Source of the DNA: Colias croceus
Lineage: Eukaryota > Arthropoda > Insecta > Lepidoptera > Pieridae
Reading direction: 5' to 3'
DNA: 64,000 nucleotides
Assembly (NCBI RefSeq): GCF_905220415.1
Contig: NC_059548.1
Span: 11,140,670 to 11,204,669 of the forward strand
Both the position numbers and the translations under genes were made by a program. Below the pieces are notes generated by a model, which saw only the letters and a list, made by a program, of their open reading frames with translations, was not told where the DNA came from and searched no databases. Within the stretch, counting starts at the first letter, position 1, and the number at the start of each line of letters is the position of its first letter. This document shows, one piece after another, positions 1-13,110 of this stretch.

Positions 1-1205
1 ACTAACACTTAAAATTAAACACTAAAAATTACGACTTATCACGATAATTGTAACGAACAAAATCAAATAATCGTAATGATTAGGCCGACTATTTTGGGTC
101 GGGGATTTCGTGAAAACAGGGAATGTGAAAAACAGGAGTGAAGAGGTTTACTCACAGACTGCTCGCTCCCATGTCCTTCACTTATGATCCTGGATGCTCG
201 TCCTTGAGGTCACAGTACGCGTTTCACTTCAGCGATTGAGTTTTACGCGTACGCGTCGCGGGAGAGTTATTTATTTGGTTCGAGGATACTCGTACAAGCA
301 CCGCACTATCACAGATCCTTTTATAGGCTATAGTGTTAGCTCGGCAGCAGGATATTATCGAGTATCCTACCGGCTGCGCCACTCAAATTTCGACGGACCG
401 AAGGACGTTTTTTAAAAAGACAAGATTTAATTTAAACGTCTTTAATATGTGCTCTCTACATCCAGAATGAAAACTTAAACTATAAACTTATCGTTAAACA
501 AAAATGCAACGCTGCAATCTATGTTCTAAGAATTATACAAAATGCATTAAGGCGATGCAGGGTGGCCGTAGTTATGCTGCGTTAACAAATACGATATCAC
601 ATGCATGTACTGCGGGTTGCCCCGACATAACTATGTATTCCAAAGAAACTAGATAACAAATATAAATTTAAAAACAGACTTAGATAACAAATGATTAATA
701 TTTTTTGAGTAACTTACTATTTTCTTCATCGTTCTAAATATTTTTTGTTCGATGTTATCACTGTAAGGGATGTTCACTGAATGATGCTATACTCAATTAT
801 ACGCCAGTTTTATACTATTAAAATAATTTATAACATTTCATTAAATATCGATAATTAGGAAGATCCCTAATATAATGCAGACGCATTACATTAGCTAACG
901 ACCTCTGCATTACCTTAATAATTAGTTATTAACAAAGCAGATTATCCAGGAATAACATTAATTAACTATTAAGTATTTTATCAAGCGTGCAATGATGCAA
1001 TATTCATCATATTCGATTATATATTATTATTTTTTACCTAACCTTACCTTATTTACCCTTAATAAATCTTCCGAAGATGCAGATAGGTTTAAAAGAAAAT
1101 TTCGTTTCATAAAATAATTTTGTAATCTCTCATTTATTACATCCATTAATCACAAAATGAATACATTACCGTTATTTATTTGGGTTTTCAGATTAATCGA
1201 GCGAC
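1..1205. other. AT-rich non-coding stretch, possible tRNA-like SINE remnant near 340-400
   Basis: I see no gene here. On the - strand around 400-340 the sequence GTGGCGCAGCCGGTAGGAT resembles a pol III A box as found in tRNA-derived SINE heads, but no convincing B box follows. The rest is AT-rich and without recognisable structure. Confidence 0.3.
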
Positions 1206-1208
1206 TAA

Positions 1209-1941
1209 GGGCCGATTTTTCAATGCCCAGATAAACAGCTAGATAGACTTTATTCTTCAGTTAACAAAATATTCAATTTTTCAATAGACGAATAGGACTT
1301 ATCTATCGAATAACTACGTTATTTGAGGAATAAATCTATCTGCTGCTCCAACGGCCAGATAGCGTGCTATTCGACGATTAGACGTTTGAGTTGACAACTG
1401 ACGCGTCAAATTTGGGATATTTTCGTATGTAATAACATAAAGCGTAGAATTTTTACAATAAAGCCTCTTTCTATAAAATAATTATCAATTAAAATCATAT
1501 TGAAATTGATGTTTTTGATAGTACCTACTGATGATCATGCCATTGAAAATTTGCCGGACGCTGCCTTTATGTCGTTTCCATCGTAAAATATATAAATTTT
1601 AACACAAATTTAATCAAAACTCTTTACTCGAATCAAAACAATAATCAACAATCATAGAACACAAGATAAACTTAAAATGCACTCCTGACGTGAGTCATAA
1701 TGACGGTTGTTGACATATTGCAAGTTGACTCTATCCCGCTCTAACCTGACTAATTTAATATGTTTGTTTCGCCACTCCAAGAGCAGAGCTGCCAATATGG
1801 AAATATTTGGTCAGATAGTTATTCATCAAATAAATCACGATTGAAAAATAGGCGAGCCGTTATGAGTTAGATAAGCAATTGAATAAATCTATTCGAGGGG
1901 TAGTTATTAGACTGTTTATCTGGGCATTGAAAAATCGGCCC
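1209..1941. mobile_element. Harbinger-like non-autonomous DNA element (MITE)
   Basis: The two ends are a perfect 30-bp terminal inverted repeat that begins GGGCCGATTTTTCAATGCCC. A TAA trinucleotide directly flanks each end (1206-1208 and 1942-1944), which reads as a 3-bp target duplication. GGG-starting TIRs with a 3-bp TWA duplication are typical of PIF/Harbinger elements. The 733-bp interior has no long ORF, so it would depend on a transposase made elsewhere. The family assignment is inferred from ends and duplication only. Confidence 0.75.
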
Positions 1942-2003
1942 TAAGGGATTCGTTGTTATGGATCGTCGGTACAGAATAACAGAATATCTATGTCTATATT
2001 ATA

Positions 2004-2165
2004 ATACTAGCTTACCGCCCGCGGCTTCGCCCTCTTTCTCTAAAACGATTTGATATTTAAACTATCTTATCTCTCAAGTTGGATCGAACTGCACATGGTG
2101 TGCGAATTTTATTATAATCGGTTATGTGGTTTAGGAGTCCATTGAGGACAAACATTGTGACACGA
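2004..2165 (-). mobile_element. Degenerate RTE/SINE-type 3' end fragment
   Basis: The segment starts ACTAGCTTACCGCCCGCGGC, the reverse complement of the 3' end signature (GCCGCGGGCGGAAGCTAGTA) shared by several other copies in this window (for example 9,345-9,556). It continues with a degenerate version of the same body (TTTTATTATAATCGGTTA). Such tails are very common in lepidopteran genomes. The family name is from memory. Confidence 0.55.
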
Positions 2166-5100
2166 AATTTATATATATTAGATAATATTATATTCCATTT
2201 AATTTGATATTATATCAAACAAAGTCTGGTTTGTTGATATTTATGTGTTGTACACTTATGACTCGAGATCTGCTGGACCAATTTTCATGGTTTTTGATAC
2301 GTTGAATTTGCCTCCGCCCCGAATAGCAGATTACAATATATTAAAAACCCGACGACTAAATATTTTCCCTAAATGTTCCTTTATTTCTTTTGGTTGAAAT
2401 CCTGTTAAATACTGTTAGTAATGATTGACATTAATTATTATGCATGTAAGTTATGTGATGTATAAAGTTAAGACTTTCTTTGATGCAATGACAAAACAAA
2501 GACATAGGAAATAATATTGTAATACTGTGCCAATAGTAAGATAAAATCCTTTATTAAAAATAATTTACTCAATTTAGAAAGCTCTTGTAATACAAGAATT
2601 ACACAAAAGGTCTCCGAGGAGGCTCTTGTGCATTTATTTAATCTAGAAGAATTAATGTAAATTTTGCGAAAGGTTCAATAAATATTTTATTTTCACAGTT
2701 TGGTCCCAATTCAATTAGCTGTGAAATTGAATGGAGCGCGACACAGCGTCGCTGCGCGTCACGTCACGTCACGCGGGACACGTGTCACGGCGGTTACACT
2801 CGAGAACCGTCTGTCACGCCGGGGCCTGCACGGTACTTAAGTGCACGTTGAACCTGTTGAATTCCAAATATTTAATGAAAAGTTAAAACTCAGACACTAC
2901 AACAGTAAGTTTTTCGAAAATTGCTGACAGTGGCTGATAGTCTTTTTACGCGAAGATGAAGTCTTAAAATTAAGCGAAACACTCATTTAAAACAAATATA
3001 ATAGGTACTTAATATTTAAGTTGAGCCAGCGTTGAGCAAGACTTGCCAACGTTCCAGATGGATAAAACATTTGATTTAAACTATGGACATAACGCTTAAA
3101 ATTTTAAATTATTTTGTAAACTTTGTTCAATAAAATTTGTACTGTTTTTTATTTGTTTAGTCTTTCGGCATAATAAATGTATCGTTAACGCGTCGTTTTG
3201 TTCCTAAACTATCAATGAGAATCAATTTTAATCCTAACGATGAACTTTACAGCGCAATCATTTATTATTTACGAAGGATCCAGAAGATTGAGTCGGAGTA
3301 GGAGATTGAGGAGTAAGTGGTTTCGTACTTTCGTGATTAGATTAAAGCAAAAATACATCGATAGAGAAGGATGTTTTCCTTATTTCGATTTAGTTCTAAA
3401 CAATATAATATTATGTAAAATACTGATTTATACAATTCACATAATTTGTAGTTCCAAACGAAGATGAATAAAATTGAATTTAGCTTTGTTTCTTTATGAG
3501 AATAAAATCTATATGTGACCAATAACTTAAAATGTTCAAAGATATCGATAATTTTGATGGTACACAATACTTGTTTAATTCTGAAAGTAGATTTTTTTTA
3601 TTATTAAAATGTCCACATGAGATAAAAAAATTGTTTCTGATTAAGTTCCTGTGTCCGGTTATTTCCTGTTATGTAATATGCCTACAATAAAGATCTCATC
3701 TTAATTTTAAATCGATGTAGTTTGTAAATTGTAGTATTGCTAAACATACTTAAAAGGACTTTACAATCTTTTGCCCTATACATTTTGTATACAATAAATA
3801 CACCTGACTTATAATAATAGTGTTGCTGTATTTTAACTATAAATTCTATGGTTTTATTTATTTAAACAGAATTATTATTCATTGTACTTAGAGTAATTAT
3901 ACCAAAGCGTACATTGAATTTATATAAACAAAAGTATAGTTCTGAAAAACATGTATGGAAACTGTGCGAATTTCCCGAAAGATTTAGGAATGTAAGTCAG
4001 TGCGAGGCTGTCTACGCTCCGTGTCGAACCACTTGCTTGCAACCGCGCAGCTACGGCGTAGCGCCGCTACAGTGATACGCTACGGTGTAGTACGGCTACA
4101 GTAATCTGCTACGAAAGTGTTAGTGTTTAGCGATAACGTGTCTTCGTCAACAATTATTATTTTAATTAGGGTTATTCAAAATAAATATTAATATTATAAC
4201 CCATCGCAGTTACACAAGATTCAAGGTAAGTACATATTATATAAAATACTATGTTAAAAAAATAGTTTATTTAAAAAATATATTTTCGTATATAAAATTA
4301 ATTTATAGCTACAATACATATTATTAGTTTATTAGTGAACATTTTATGAAAAATTAATGCATATTTAATAGGTATGTATTTTAGAGTAACAAGTCGATTC
4401 AAATAATACGTGTAGGTACCTGTGTAAAGCTGACAAGCGTCATGACCTTTTACTTTTACTTTTACAATTTGACCTTTTAAAAACATATTATTTAGTTTTA
4501 CAAGAAAGCAAACAATTTAGAGGAAGTTAGCACAAACATCTTTGTTGTAATGGGTTTCGGGTTATATAGCGGCAGAACTTTTGTATAAACTTATTAACGT
4601 CTAAGGAAAAATAAAGAAAAGAAACAAAACGCCGACTCCTCATTTTCTTTTATTTCATATTCCATTTGAATGGTATATAGATGTCTCTAAACAATATTTA
4701 ATGTGGAATTTTATGAATATGAATAATGACTTTGAACGATATCTAATAAATATTCTATCATCAAATATTATATAGGTAGATACTACTAAATAAATGGCAA
4801 TTATAGTTCTGAAATATATTTGTATATTTTTATTTTTATAATATGTATATATTTTAAAAAAAAATGTATATATTTTATAAAAAATAAATAAATAAATATT
4901 TTAATTAAACGCGGAGCAGTTTCTGAATCAAAGTTAAAAGAGGCTTTAGTGTTGAACCGCAGCATACAGTACTATTTATAATTGTATTGTAAAACTGCGA
5001 ACCCTTTAAATTCTCGGGATAATAATTAATACGTGCAGTAATTATTTGGATGAAACTTGCGAGATTATTGGGAAAACATGAAAACCCTCCGCAGCAATGT

Positions 5101-6414
5101 AAAGCAGAAAGCAACCTCGACGTGTTCGTGGTGTAAATATTTTAAATTAAAATATAATGAGGTTTTTTATCTGGGGTAACGATCCTTATTCGTTGTTTTA
5201 GAACCATTACATTAGTGGTATATTTTAGTGTTTACATGTAACTTTAATACTCACAGTTATCAGAGTTATGATACTCTACTCTACACAATGAGTTTTATTT
5301 CATATCGTAGGGTTCGCAACAGCTGTTTCATAAACAATGAAATATTGTTTTAACTATAAAGATTAGGTACCGTATGTCATTTATTAACCTAATACAGATG
5401 GATCTGGACCCAACTCAATAACCGATCGTAATTTTATTTATTTCATCTATGAACCGTTTATGGAAATGTAATAATATATTTTTATAGTTGTTCGTTTTTA
5501 TTTTTATATATTTTATTTGTTTCCAATAGACTTTCTTTTATGAACATAACATACACGAATGTTTATTAATTTATATACGAGCTCGAGTACATTACTATAA
5601 TTGGTATATAATATTTATACACATTGCTTTAACAGATTGTTATTCAATCGATAGTAATATTTCCTTTTATGTTGGTTATTGTTTGTTTTGTGGCAAAGCG
5701 AAGCGCGGTCATTAGTGCGGGATAGAGAAGGCATCGGATGAATTAATAACAATAAATACGTTTCTCTATCACAAACGTTGTTTTAATGAACTCACCGTTA
5801 CCGAGCTTTATTCGTGATGGAGTTTTGACAAAATTATGAAAGTTTTCGCATTATAAGGGTTCACTTAATGAAAGGAAAGATCCCTTAAACAGGCGCTTGT
5901 AAATTAACGTCTGTTCCTGACGGGAGGGCTCGGGTGTCGTACCTACACTCTACAGCTCTCTGCTTTTTGATACTTGTGGTAATGATACCTTTGTAACCTT
6001 TCCTGTTGCAACTCAGGAGGCTTCAAGACTAATTTGAGGTAGAATTTAATGATGTTCATTTGAAATATTTTAGCAAACTTAAAGAATTTTGCTATGATGC
6101 AGATAGCCATGGCACAATATAAACTATACTCATATATAACCGTTTGCTTCTTTAAGTTGATTGTACTTTAAATTATCATAGTTTCATCAAGATATTTAAA
6201 AAATAAATAAATATAAAATTGCACTACAATCAAATAAACTATTTAATTTATTTAAAAAACAAAGAACACCAAAACATCGATTTAACATTCTATAAAAATT
6301 AACAAACTGCATTAATTACCTCAAATAGTATTTTACGAGCAATACGCGTGCAGGAAACAGTGTAATAGTGTGTTTTAATAACCTTATGCAGTTTTGAGCA
6401 AAAAATACATCCAC
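2166..6414. other. AT-rich non-coding stretch with one GC-rich cluster
   Basis: No coding signal was recognised. The only strong feature is a GC-rich cluster at about 2,735-2,835 with three adjacent CGTCA motifs and a CACGTG E-box (see findings). A short stretch at 4,010-4,110 is rich in GCTACGGCGTAGCGC-like self-complementary motifs. The rest is low-complexity AT. Confidence 0.4.
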
Positions 6415-6622
6415 TGTCAGCAAGGCATCCTATAAGGCAACCACTGAAAATCAGTGTTTTGCACTGAGTGGCAGGCCTTTTATGGCATACATATATTTAA
6501 GTTAGATTTAAGTTTTTTTTTTTTGTTTTATTTTATTTTGTATCTTTATGTATCCATAGTAAACGTATTTCATTTCATTTCATTTCATTTCATTTCATTT
6601 CATTTCATTTCATTTCATTAAT
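6415..6622 (+). mobile_element. Probable LINE 3' end with (CATTT)n tail
   Basis: A short non-coding segment (TATCCATAGTAAACGTATTT) leads directly into about 10 copies of CATTT at 6,567-6,619. A LINE 3' UTR ending in a simple repeat is usual for jockey/CR1-like elements in insects. A similar arrangement closes the LINE remnant at 32,509-32,537 in this window. No coding part remains, so the class is an inference. Confidence 0.45.
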
Positions 6623-6779
6623 ACAAAACAGGTTTTTTAAATTTCCTCTTTCTTCACATAAAAAGTTGGTAACTTTAAAGCTGTGTGGACGGTGGATGTC
6701 TTGAGAGTTTATCGTCCGCGGCGGGTTCAGCGCGCTGTGAAAATGTCTGTCTCAATGGATACCGGATCCGATAAACCAA

Positions 6780-6890
6780 ACAAATTTTCACGCTTCGCTT
6801 CGCTGCGTCGCTACTGGTCGCTGCGTCGCCGCGTCGCTGACGGGTGACGGGTGACGCGCTGAGTGACGCCCGTGACGCTCTCCTTGCAAT
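6780..6890. other. GC-rich cluster of TGACG/CGTCA motifs
   Basis: This 110-bp GC-rich island in AT-rich surroundings contains repeated GTCGCTGCGTCGC and at least five TGACG half-sites, several in a GACGGGTGACGGGTGACGCG run. TGACG is the half-site of CRE/ATF-type bZIP factors. It could be regulatory DNA or simply a degenerate tandem repeat. There is no neighbouring gene to link it to. Confidence 0.3.
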
Positions 6891-7702
6891 TAACTATTTC
6901 AATTTGTTGTTACGATTGTCGTTTATTCAATTTGAATTGACTGCATTTTAAAATTTGTTAATGTAAAACCAATTTGCTGTAACATAGATCTTGTGTATGG
7001 TTTTAATTTAAAATTTAATGAACAATTTAGTACCTAGTCCCGCTTATTGAATGGAAGCTTTTCCAAAAATTATAGAACTGTCTCGACTACTTCGACCAAT
7101 AATTCGTTTAAAGGGCTAAGATACTAAAGACAATTAAACCTGCAGATAGAGGATCAAAACGTATACTAGATTTTATTCATTTTCATAAAATATTCGAATT
7201 TGATACATTGGATATCTATTCAATTCATATATATTCTATTATTCATATTCGATTCTTGCGATCATAGAACTCATTTTTCTTTATTATTTATTCGTCGTGA
7301 ATTTTATTTAAAGTATTGAAGAGACGAAACTGAATCAAAGAACAACGACATTTGCTAAGCTTCCAAAAGCTTCACATTTTGTGAATTTTTCTCAGTTTGG
7401 TCGCCGAAAGCTCGTAGCGAAATATTTCACGATTAATTTATTGTTCTTACGGGAACTCTTGGCATTTCGATTAAAAATATAAGTGAAACTTAATAAAGTA
7501 AAAAAAGAAAATATCATTCCCTCATTATCGTTAAGTTGCGTCGATATTTGTTTGCAATTTGTTTGATATGTTTTGGTCAGAGAGCGTTATGTACTTGGTT
7601 ATAATTTTCATCAGATTATCAATTCGTTATGAATTGCATTAAATATATTAGTCATTAAATCGTGGGTCATTAATAATTATATATCATTACGAGTAATAAC
7701 GG

Positions 7703-7716
7703 TAAGTTCGTTGAAT
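7703..7716. repeat. Left target-site duplication of tRNA-like composite element
   Basis: TAAGTTCGTTGAAT occurs here and again at 8,128-8,141, exactly bracketing the element between. A perfect 14-bp duplication fits insertion by target-primed reverse transcription. Confidence 0.8.
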
Positions 7717-8127
7717 TTATATTTTTTGGTTTTTATGGCATTCAAATGCTTTATAAATATAAATTTATAAAGAATAGAAAAAATTCGATCACGAGGCGGG
7801 ACTCGAACCCGCATCCTTCGCGCCATTCCGGGGCGGATGCCTAACCAACTCAGCCACTCGTGACCCGCCTGAGCAATCGAATTTATTCTATCCTTTCAGT
7901 TTTATGTGTCTTAAGGGACACACCGCGCGCCATCTATTGAGATGATTTAACAACCATCTCAACCAATATGAAGCACTTTTCAGTGAATACAATATTGTAA
8001 CGATGGAACACGACCTTTTCTTGAATTTATATTTTTTGGTTTTTATGCATCCGCCCCGGAATGGCGCGAAGGATGCGGGTTCGAGTCCCGCCTCGTGATC
8101 GAATTTTTTCTATTCTCTATAAATTTA
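7717..8127. mobile_element. Composite tRNA-like element, copy A
   Basis: This 411-bp unit is bounded by perfect 14-bp direct repeats. It starts with a leader containing ATTTTTTGGTTTTTATG and then has a complete tRNA-like segment on the - strand (7,788-7,864). A middle part includes GGGACACACCGCGCGCCATC, followed by a repeat of the leader and a partial tRNA-like segment on the + strand (about 8,047-8,100). The outer parts of the two tRNA-like segments are inverted copies, so a transcript could fold into a long hairpin. A second copy with its own 14-bp duplication lies at 40,911-41,308. I do not recognise a named family. Confidence 0.7.
7788..7864 (-). pseudogene. tRNA-like sequence (Ser-like), part of a mobile element
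   Basis: The 77-nt segment has a 7-bp acceptor-type pairing (GTCACGA with TCGTGAT), a box A (TGGCTGAGTTGG), a box B (GGTTCGAGTCC) and a perfect 5-bp T stem (GCGGG/CCCGC). The anticodon arm is abnormal: the best fold gives loop CCGGAAT, which lacks U33 before a possible GGA anticodon. That argues against a working tRNA. The same sequence is repeated at 40,986-41,062 and 41,177-41,253. Confidence 0.6.
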
Positions 8128-8141
8128 TAAGTTCGTTGAAT
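8128..8141. repeat. Right target-site duplication of tRNA-like composite element
   Basis: TAAGTTCGTTGAAT, identical to 7,703-7,716. Confidence 0.8.
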
Positions 8142-8978
8142 GTATTATTTTATCCAACAGTGTCATTTCATTAAATAGTTGTGGTAATGATACCTTTGTA
8201 ACCTTTTTTACTTTATAGATTTTTTTAACGATTTCGTTCCCAAGCACTTTCTGCAGAAGAGATATATTTTCAAATCATATCGGTTAAAATAAATAATTTC
8301 TAATAATAGTGAGCAGGATATCTGAATAGATAAAACATTTTTAACAATAACTTTAAATTAAGTTCTAGATACTGAAAATTATAACGCCATGAAGGGTTTT
8401 AATTACCAAAGTTTAGTTTAAATCTATAATTACCCCAATCCTTATTATTCAAAGCAAAGTTAGTATTATATTTGTTTATCGAACATGTGTGCAATGAATA
8501 TTTACTCAAACAGCCGACACAGAGGAAACATGCAGAATCTAATATTATGATTGCCGTCGCTTGTGGCAAGAGTTGGTCTGATATTGCTGAACTACTGCTA
8601 TTAAATAACTTCTAGAACTGACAAACACACAGTTATTTGATATTATAATAATATATAACTAGCATTCCGCCCCGGCGACACATGCAAGTCGTTAATTATT
8701 ACCGTTGTGCGAATTCTAACTTTACCAAACAGCGGTATCAAATTGTTTTAGAATTATTTGAGTTATAGCGAATATTAGACACATAATATTAAAATATATT
8801 GCTATATTGGAGCCCTTTATGGAGTTCGTGTGGCCCTGCCTTCGAGTATCAGTTGATCGATTTCAAATAAACTATAGTTATTTTAACAATATTCATAAAT
8901 TCATTTGTATATTTTACGATAAAGAAGATGAACATACGGAAATCACTAATTATTTAATTGAAAGCTCAGTTTTAGTGT

Positions 8979-9020
8979 GGTTTTAGTCCGACCATGACAG
9001 TTCATGGTCGGACTAAAACC
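8979..9020. repeat. Perfect 19-bp inverted repeat with 4-nt loop
   Basis: GGTTTTAGTCCGACCATGA is followed by CAGT and then its exact reverse complement. The 42-nt hairpin lies in otherwise featureless AT-rich DNA. It is too short for a microRNA precursor, and may be the tip of a larger decayed fold-back element. Confidence 0.8.
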
Positions 9021-9344
9021 AAGTAATACATTATAACTTACATGTTCTTGTAAAATCGACAGAAATGTATTGGACAAACCTGCCATTTCTAAAAATAATA
9101 TTAAATTGATAAGACCTGTGTTTCCAAAAGAATCTCACGTAGAGCAAATCTGGCACAAAGTAAGAAATGTTCTATTATGATTAATTAATGAATCAATATA
9201 CTGTTTGCGGTTGAACGTTTACTTTCCACTTATGTTGGGAGCTTGATGAAGATAAGAATACTTAAAGAAAGGTCCCACTCGAGCGACGGAGTCTATTCAG
9301 CCGAGCCAATATTCTGAACAGTTGACTTAGGTTTTGTTCACATC

Positions 9345-9556
9345 CATACTAATATTATAAATGCGAAAGTAACTCTGTCTGTCTGTCTGTCTGTTACTCA
9401 ATCACGCCTTAACTACTGAACCAATTTGCATGAAATTTGGTATAGAGATATTTTGATACCCGAGAAAGGACATAGGATAGGTTTTATCCCGGAAATCCTA
9501 CGGGAACGGGTTTTTCTTTGAAAACGCGGGCGAAGCCGCGGGCGGAAAGCTAGTAA
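9345..9556 (+). mobile_element. RTE/SINE-type retroelement fragment
   Basis: Starts at TACTAATATTATAAATGCG, runs through a (GTCT)n stretch, the common body (TGAAATTTGGTATAGAGATA) and ends GCCGCGGGCGGAAAGCTAGTA. This is a short, very abundant lepidopteran repeat. Related pieces occur in both orientations elsewhere in the window. No coding capacity. Confidence 0.6.
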
Positions 9557-12500
9557 TGTATAAATAATTATTGTAATGTAATACTACCGGATAAAATTGT
9601 AGTGATAAAGGTCATTTGATTTTTTACGGTAAATATTTCAAAATAACTCTTAAAGGTCGAGAGTAGAGACCTTAGAGTGCACATTATTGCTAATGTATAG
9701 TCAAAGCTAGAGACACTAATAATATTATATAGGACATAAAATATATATTATAATATACGTAGGTACTTAAACTTGACATAATATGCTTATAATTAAATTT
9801 TTGTCTTGTTTTAAACTACTTTCTAACTATAATATAATGATTTGTAAAATTTTGCTAATGACACTGTTGTTATTTAAAGCTATTTTTTAGCAAGCTTGTA
9901 CGTTTGTAGCATTTACTTTGACAGACAGACGTAAGAGTGATAAGGGTATTTTTTGTATATTTTTTTTTAATTTATATTAATCGCTACTTTTATTCCATTT
10001 TCATTTCAGTTAAAAAAAAATAAAACAATCAATGTTAAAAACTCTACGCCATTATATTATATACAATATACATATTATCTAATTTTTCTTGATTGAAATA
10101 CCGTCTAGGAATATTAATACCATTTGCATAATCTCTACGTCTCTCTCAAATGTACTGTTCTTAAGCATACTGTATCTTACAAGTACCTACTTAACATTCG
10201 AACATCTCAGACGTATTAAAAAGTTCCTCCTTCCTCCATCTCTGTGAGCGCCACAGGCCACAACTGTCTTGTATCACAGCTGAGTTGTTTCCAACTTCCT
10301 CACCTCACCCGGTCCTAGGCGCTCGCCAGCGCGTTCAAATATTCACAAGCCGACTTGCAATGCAACGTCACTCAAATAGCTCATAAACTATAATATACGG
10401 CATTATTTACTACAGCTTAACATGTATTTACCCGGTTTGGAAACGAATACATAACTAATTTCAGGGTTTTCAATTCACGAGCTGCTTTAGTATGTATTAC
10501 TAGCATGATCTAGTAATTTCGTAAATAGCTTTCATCACGTACATCGAAGGATACAAATGTGAATTATAAAAAGGCTAATCTGTGTTGTCTTCACTTTTTA
10601 TCATATTAGGCGTAATGTGTTCCTTAGTTGTATGAGAACACAAAGAGAAAGTTTCTAATTAAATAATCAAGAAAGTAATTATAAAAATTTTCACATAAAT
10701 GCCTTTTATGAAAATGGATTTTAATTTAAGCTTAAAGAAAAGGCAATTAGTTGAAAGCGCTTTGTGAATTGTTAAGCTTTGAGTTGAATAGATCCGCGGC
10801 GCAGGGCGGGAGGGGGGGTCACTTATTAATTTAAAATTATCTAATAATTTATAACAAATTCCTTAAATTTTTCTTCAAAGCTTTTCTGATGCCAATAAAA
10901 CACTACATATATTTGCTTACATAGTTTTTGCTACAGTTGTTTAGCTTTAGGCGGAATTGCCTGTTATGTGGTAATGTATTTAATCTAATGGTTGATGTTT
11001 TCTTTGAGTATATTGTACTTACTGCAAAATTGAAATTATAATATGATTGTTTAGCATGTAATAATACAACATAATTATTTTATAAAAAAGTTTTATAATT
11101 TGTGATTTGTACTTCATCTTTAATAAGTATTCCCAAAGAAATTTCTAGAAATAAAATGGGCATCCCAAACGGTTTCCTCAACCCTTCGTATTCTTATGAA
11201 CATAATAAATAAGTACAGGTAATATTTAGGCGGCTTTGAACCACAACTCATTGTGTTTGACCCTCAGAGGGCCCTCAGCTTCCTGTTGCCTCCATTATGC
11301 TGACCTCCGCTGCTACCTTTTTGCAAAAAACATTCTGTACATAAGTCGTAAGGTATTGAATTTGTCATGAAAATTGTTTGTTTTGAGGTCGCGTTTATCT
11401 TTGCTCGTAAAATGTGAAGCTGAGAGTTGAGTGCGCACTTCTCTTGAACAAATATGAAAACTGCATCCATTTCTTTGTTGTATTGATTCTGATTCGAAAA
11501 CTATATTCTCCTCAACAAATAATAAGAATCTACTGAAATGTAACTTTTAACTAAATGGTTTGAGGGCTTCAAAGTTAAAATATAATGTAGTTCCGATATT
11601 TGGCAACAATAAACAATTTATTTTATCACGCAGTATCGACTTCACCGGCTTGTATCCGAAGGCCGATATCGGCCCGAGATTGATGGGAATTGCTCCTGAA
11701 AGCGACATCGTTTCGGAAAAAAGCCGCTTAACGAGATTTATCAGCGAAAACACAATTATGTATCGAGCGCTGGCAGCGCTTTTTGTAACGTCGTTAGGGG
11801 GAGTGCGCTCAGCTGCAATCCTAACTACTTTACTTTACGTCATGCTCCATACTGACTCCGCCACCTAAATCCTTTCACTGTTTAACTCCTGACTTTCTTT
11901 TTGTAAGATGTACGGGATATTCGATCTACAAAATAAGCCAGCAATTAATAAGTATGAATCTGTAAGGGATATAACTATTTTCGCCAGTGTGTGCAAATAT
12001 AACAAATAATTTCATGCACGGTCAAGATATGAAATTCTCCTGTTTAGTGTTCTAAGATTCGTTGATTGGATTGTTTCATTGTAATATTATTATGTTTATT
12101 TGTTTATTTATCTTTTCGCAAAAGTCGCGGGAACCAGCTATGGTTGATAATAAACACGGTCTCTACGAGCAATCTGTATCAATTATACATAATATAATAT
12201 AATTAATTGCCAAATTAATTAGCGCTAATAAATTGTTTTCATTATGATGAGATTATTGAAAGCGTCGCCAATAATATTTGCGATGAGGAAGACGGAAGAG
12301 GCAATTAGTACGGCTATACATACGAGCTACGAAATTATTTTGTCTAAAGAAATGACTGTTTTATGGTACTGCCTAAATATTACAAATTGTATTTGTCTTA
12401 AACAAAATTATTCTTTATGTTTCAATACGCACTACAAATTAGTCCAGCAACACAGCTGCTTTTATATACAATCTATATCTGTGATTCTACCTACACAAAG

Positions 12501-13110
12501 CTACATCACAATTTCCAATGAATTCTAGAGAATAGCACTCAATTAACATTCAAAGGTGAATCAGCTACAGTAAACATGACTTTGTCCATTCCGTGTTGTC
12601 CACGACACGCCGTTAATTAAGTTCAGCAGCACATTAACACCTGTCGATACGAGTTGATCGCAAGCCTCGCATAGTGCCAACTGCCACCTACGTTACTATA
12701 GCTATGATTTATCGCGTCTACTTGTATTATGTATCCAGGAAGTACTCGGGGGAATTACAGAGATTAAAACACCTTTTGTTGAAGAACGTTATGTTATTTA
12801 TAGCGCATGTTTATTTACAGGAGACGATGTTTGTACCCACGAGGCCGAGGGTGTCGGGGCTAACTAATCCTTTTCAGACTCTACATTTCGAGATACGAAC
12901 TTCATTTGAATGTTGTATTTATTGAGTATTTTAAATATATTATGGTACTTCGCATCGAAAGGCAAATATAGTTTAGGTCACGAATAAATAAATATACAGT
13001 CCATCTTAAGTCAGTAGTCTTCAAAAAGAGAAACTTAAGTATTGTAAATTGTATCGTTCGTTAAAACGACTAAACGTACGCTTCGATAAGGCGATCGCTT
13101 GACCAGTTAC
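9557..13110. other. AT-rich non-coding stretch
   Basis: I find no gene, RNA gene or clear repeat. A 102-codon open frame at 11,560-11,868 has no recognisable domain and an overlapping open frame on the other strand, so I do not call it. A short G-rich string occurs at 10,800-10,820. Confidence 0.4.

Noticed and set aside
7788..7864. Functional tRNA-Ser gene
   Set aside because: A and B boxes and T stem are good, but the anticodon loop lacks U33 and the anticodon stem does not pair properly; it occurs three times inside a mobile element with target duplications.
8979..9020. MicroRNA precursor
   Set aside because: The stem of 19 bp is perfect and the whole hairpin is 42 nt, too short for Drosha/Dicer processing of a standard pre-miRNA.
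11560..11868. 102-codon open frame with an overlapping antisense frame
   Set aside because: No recognisable domain, no splice context and no codon bias; length is within chance for this composition.
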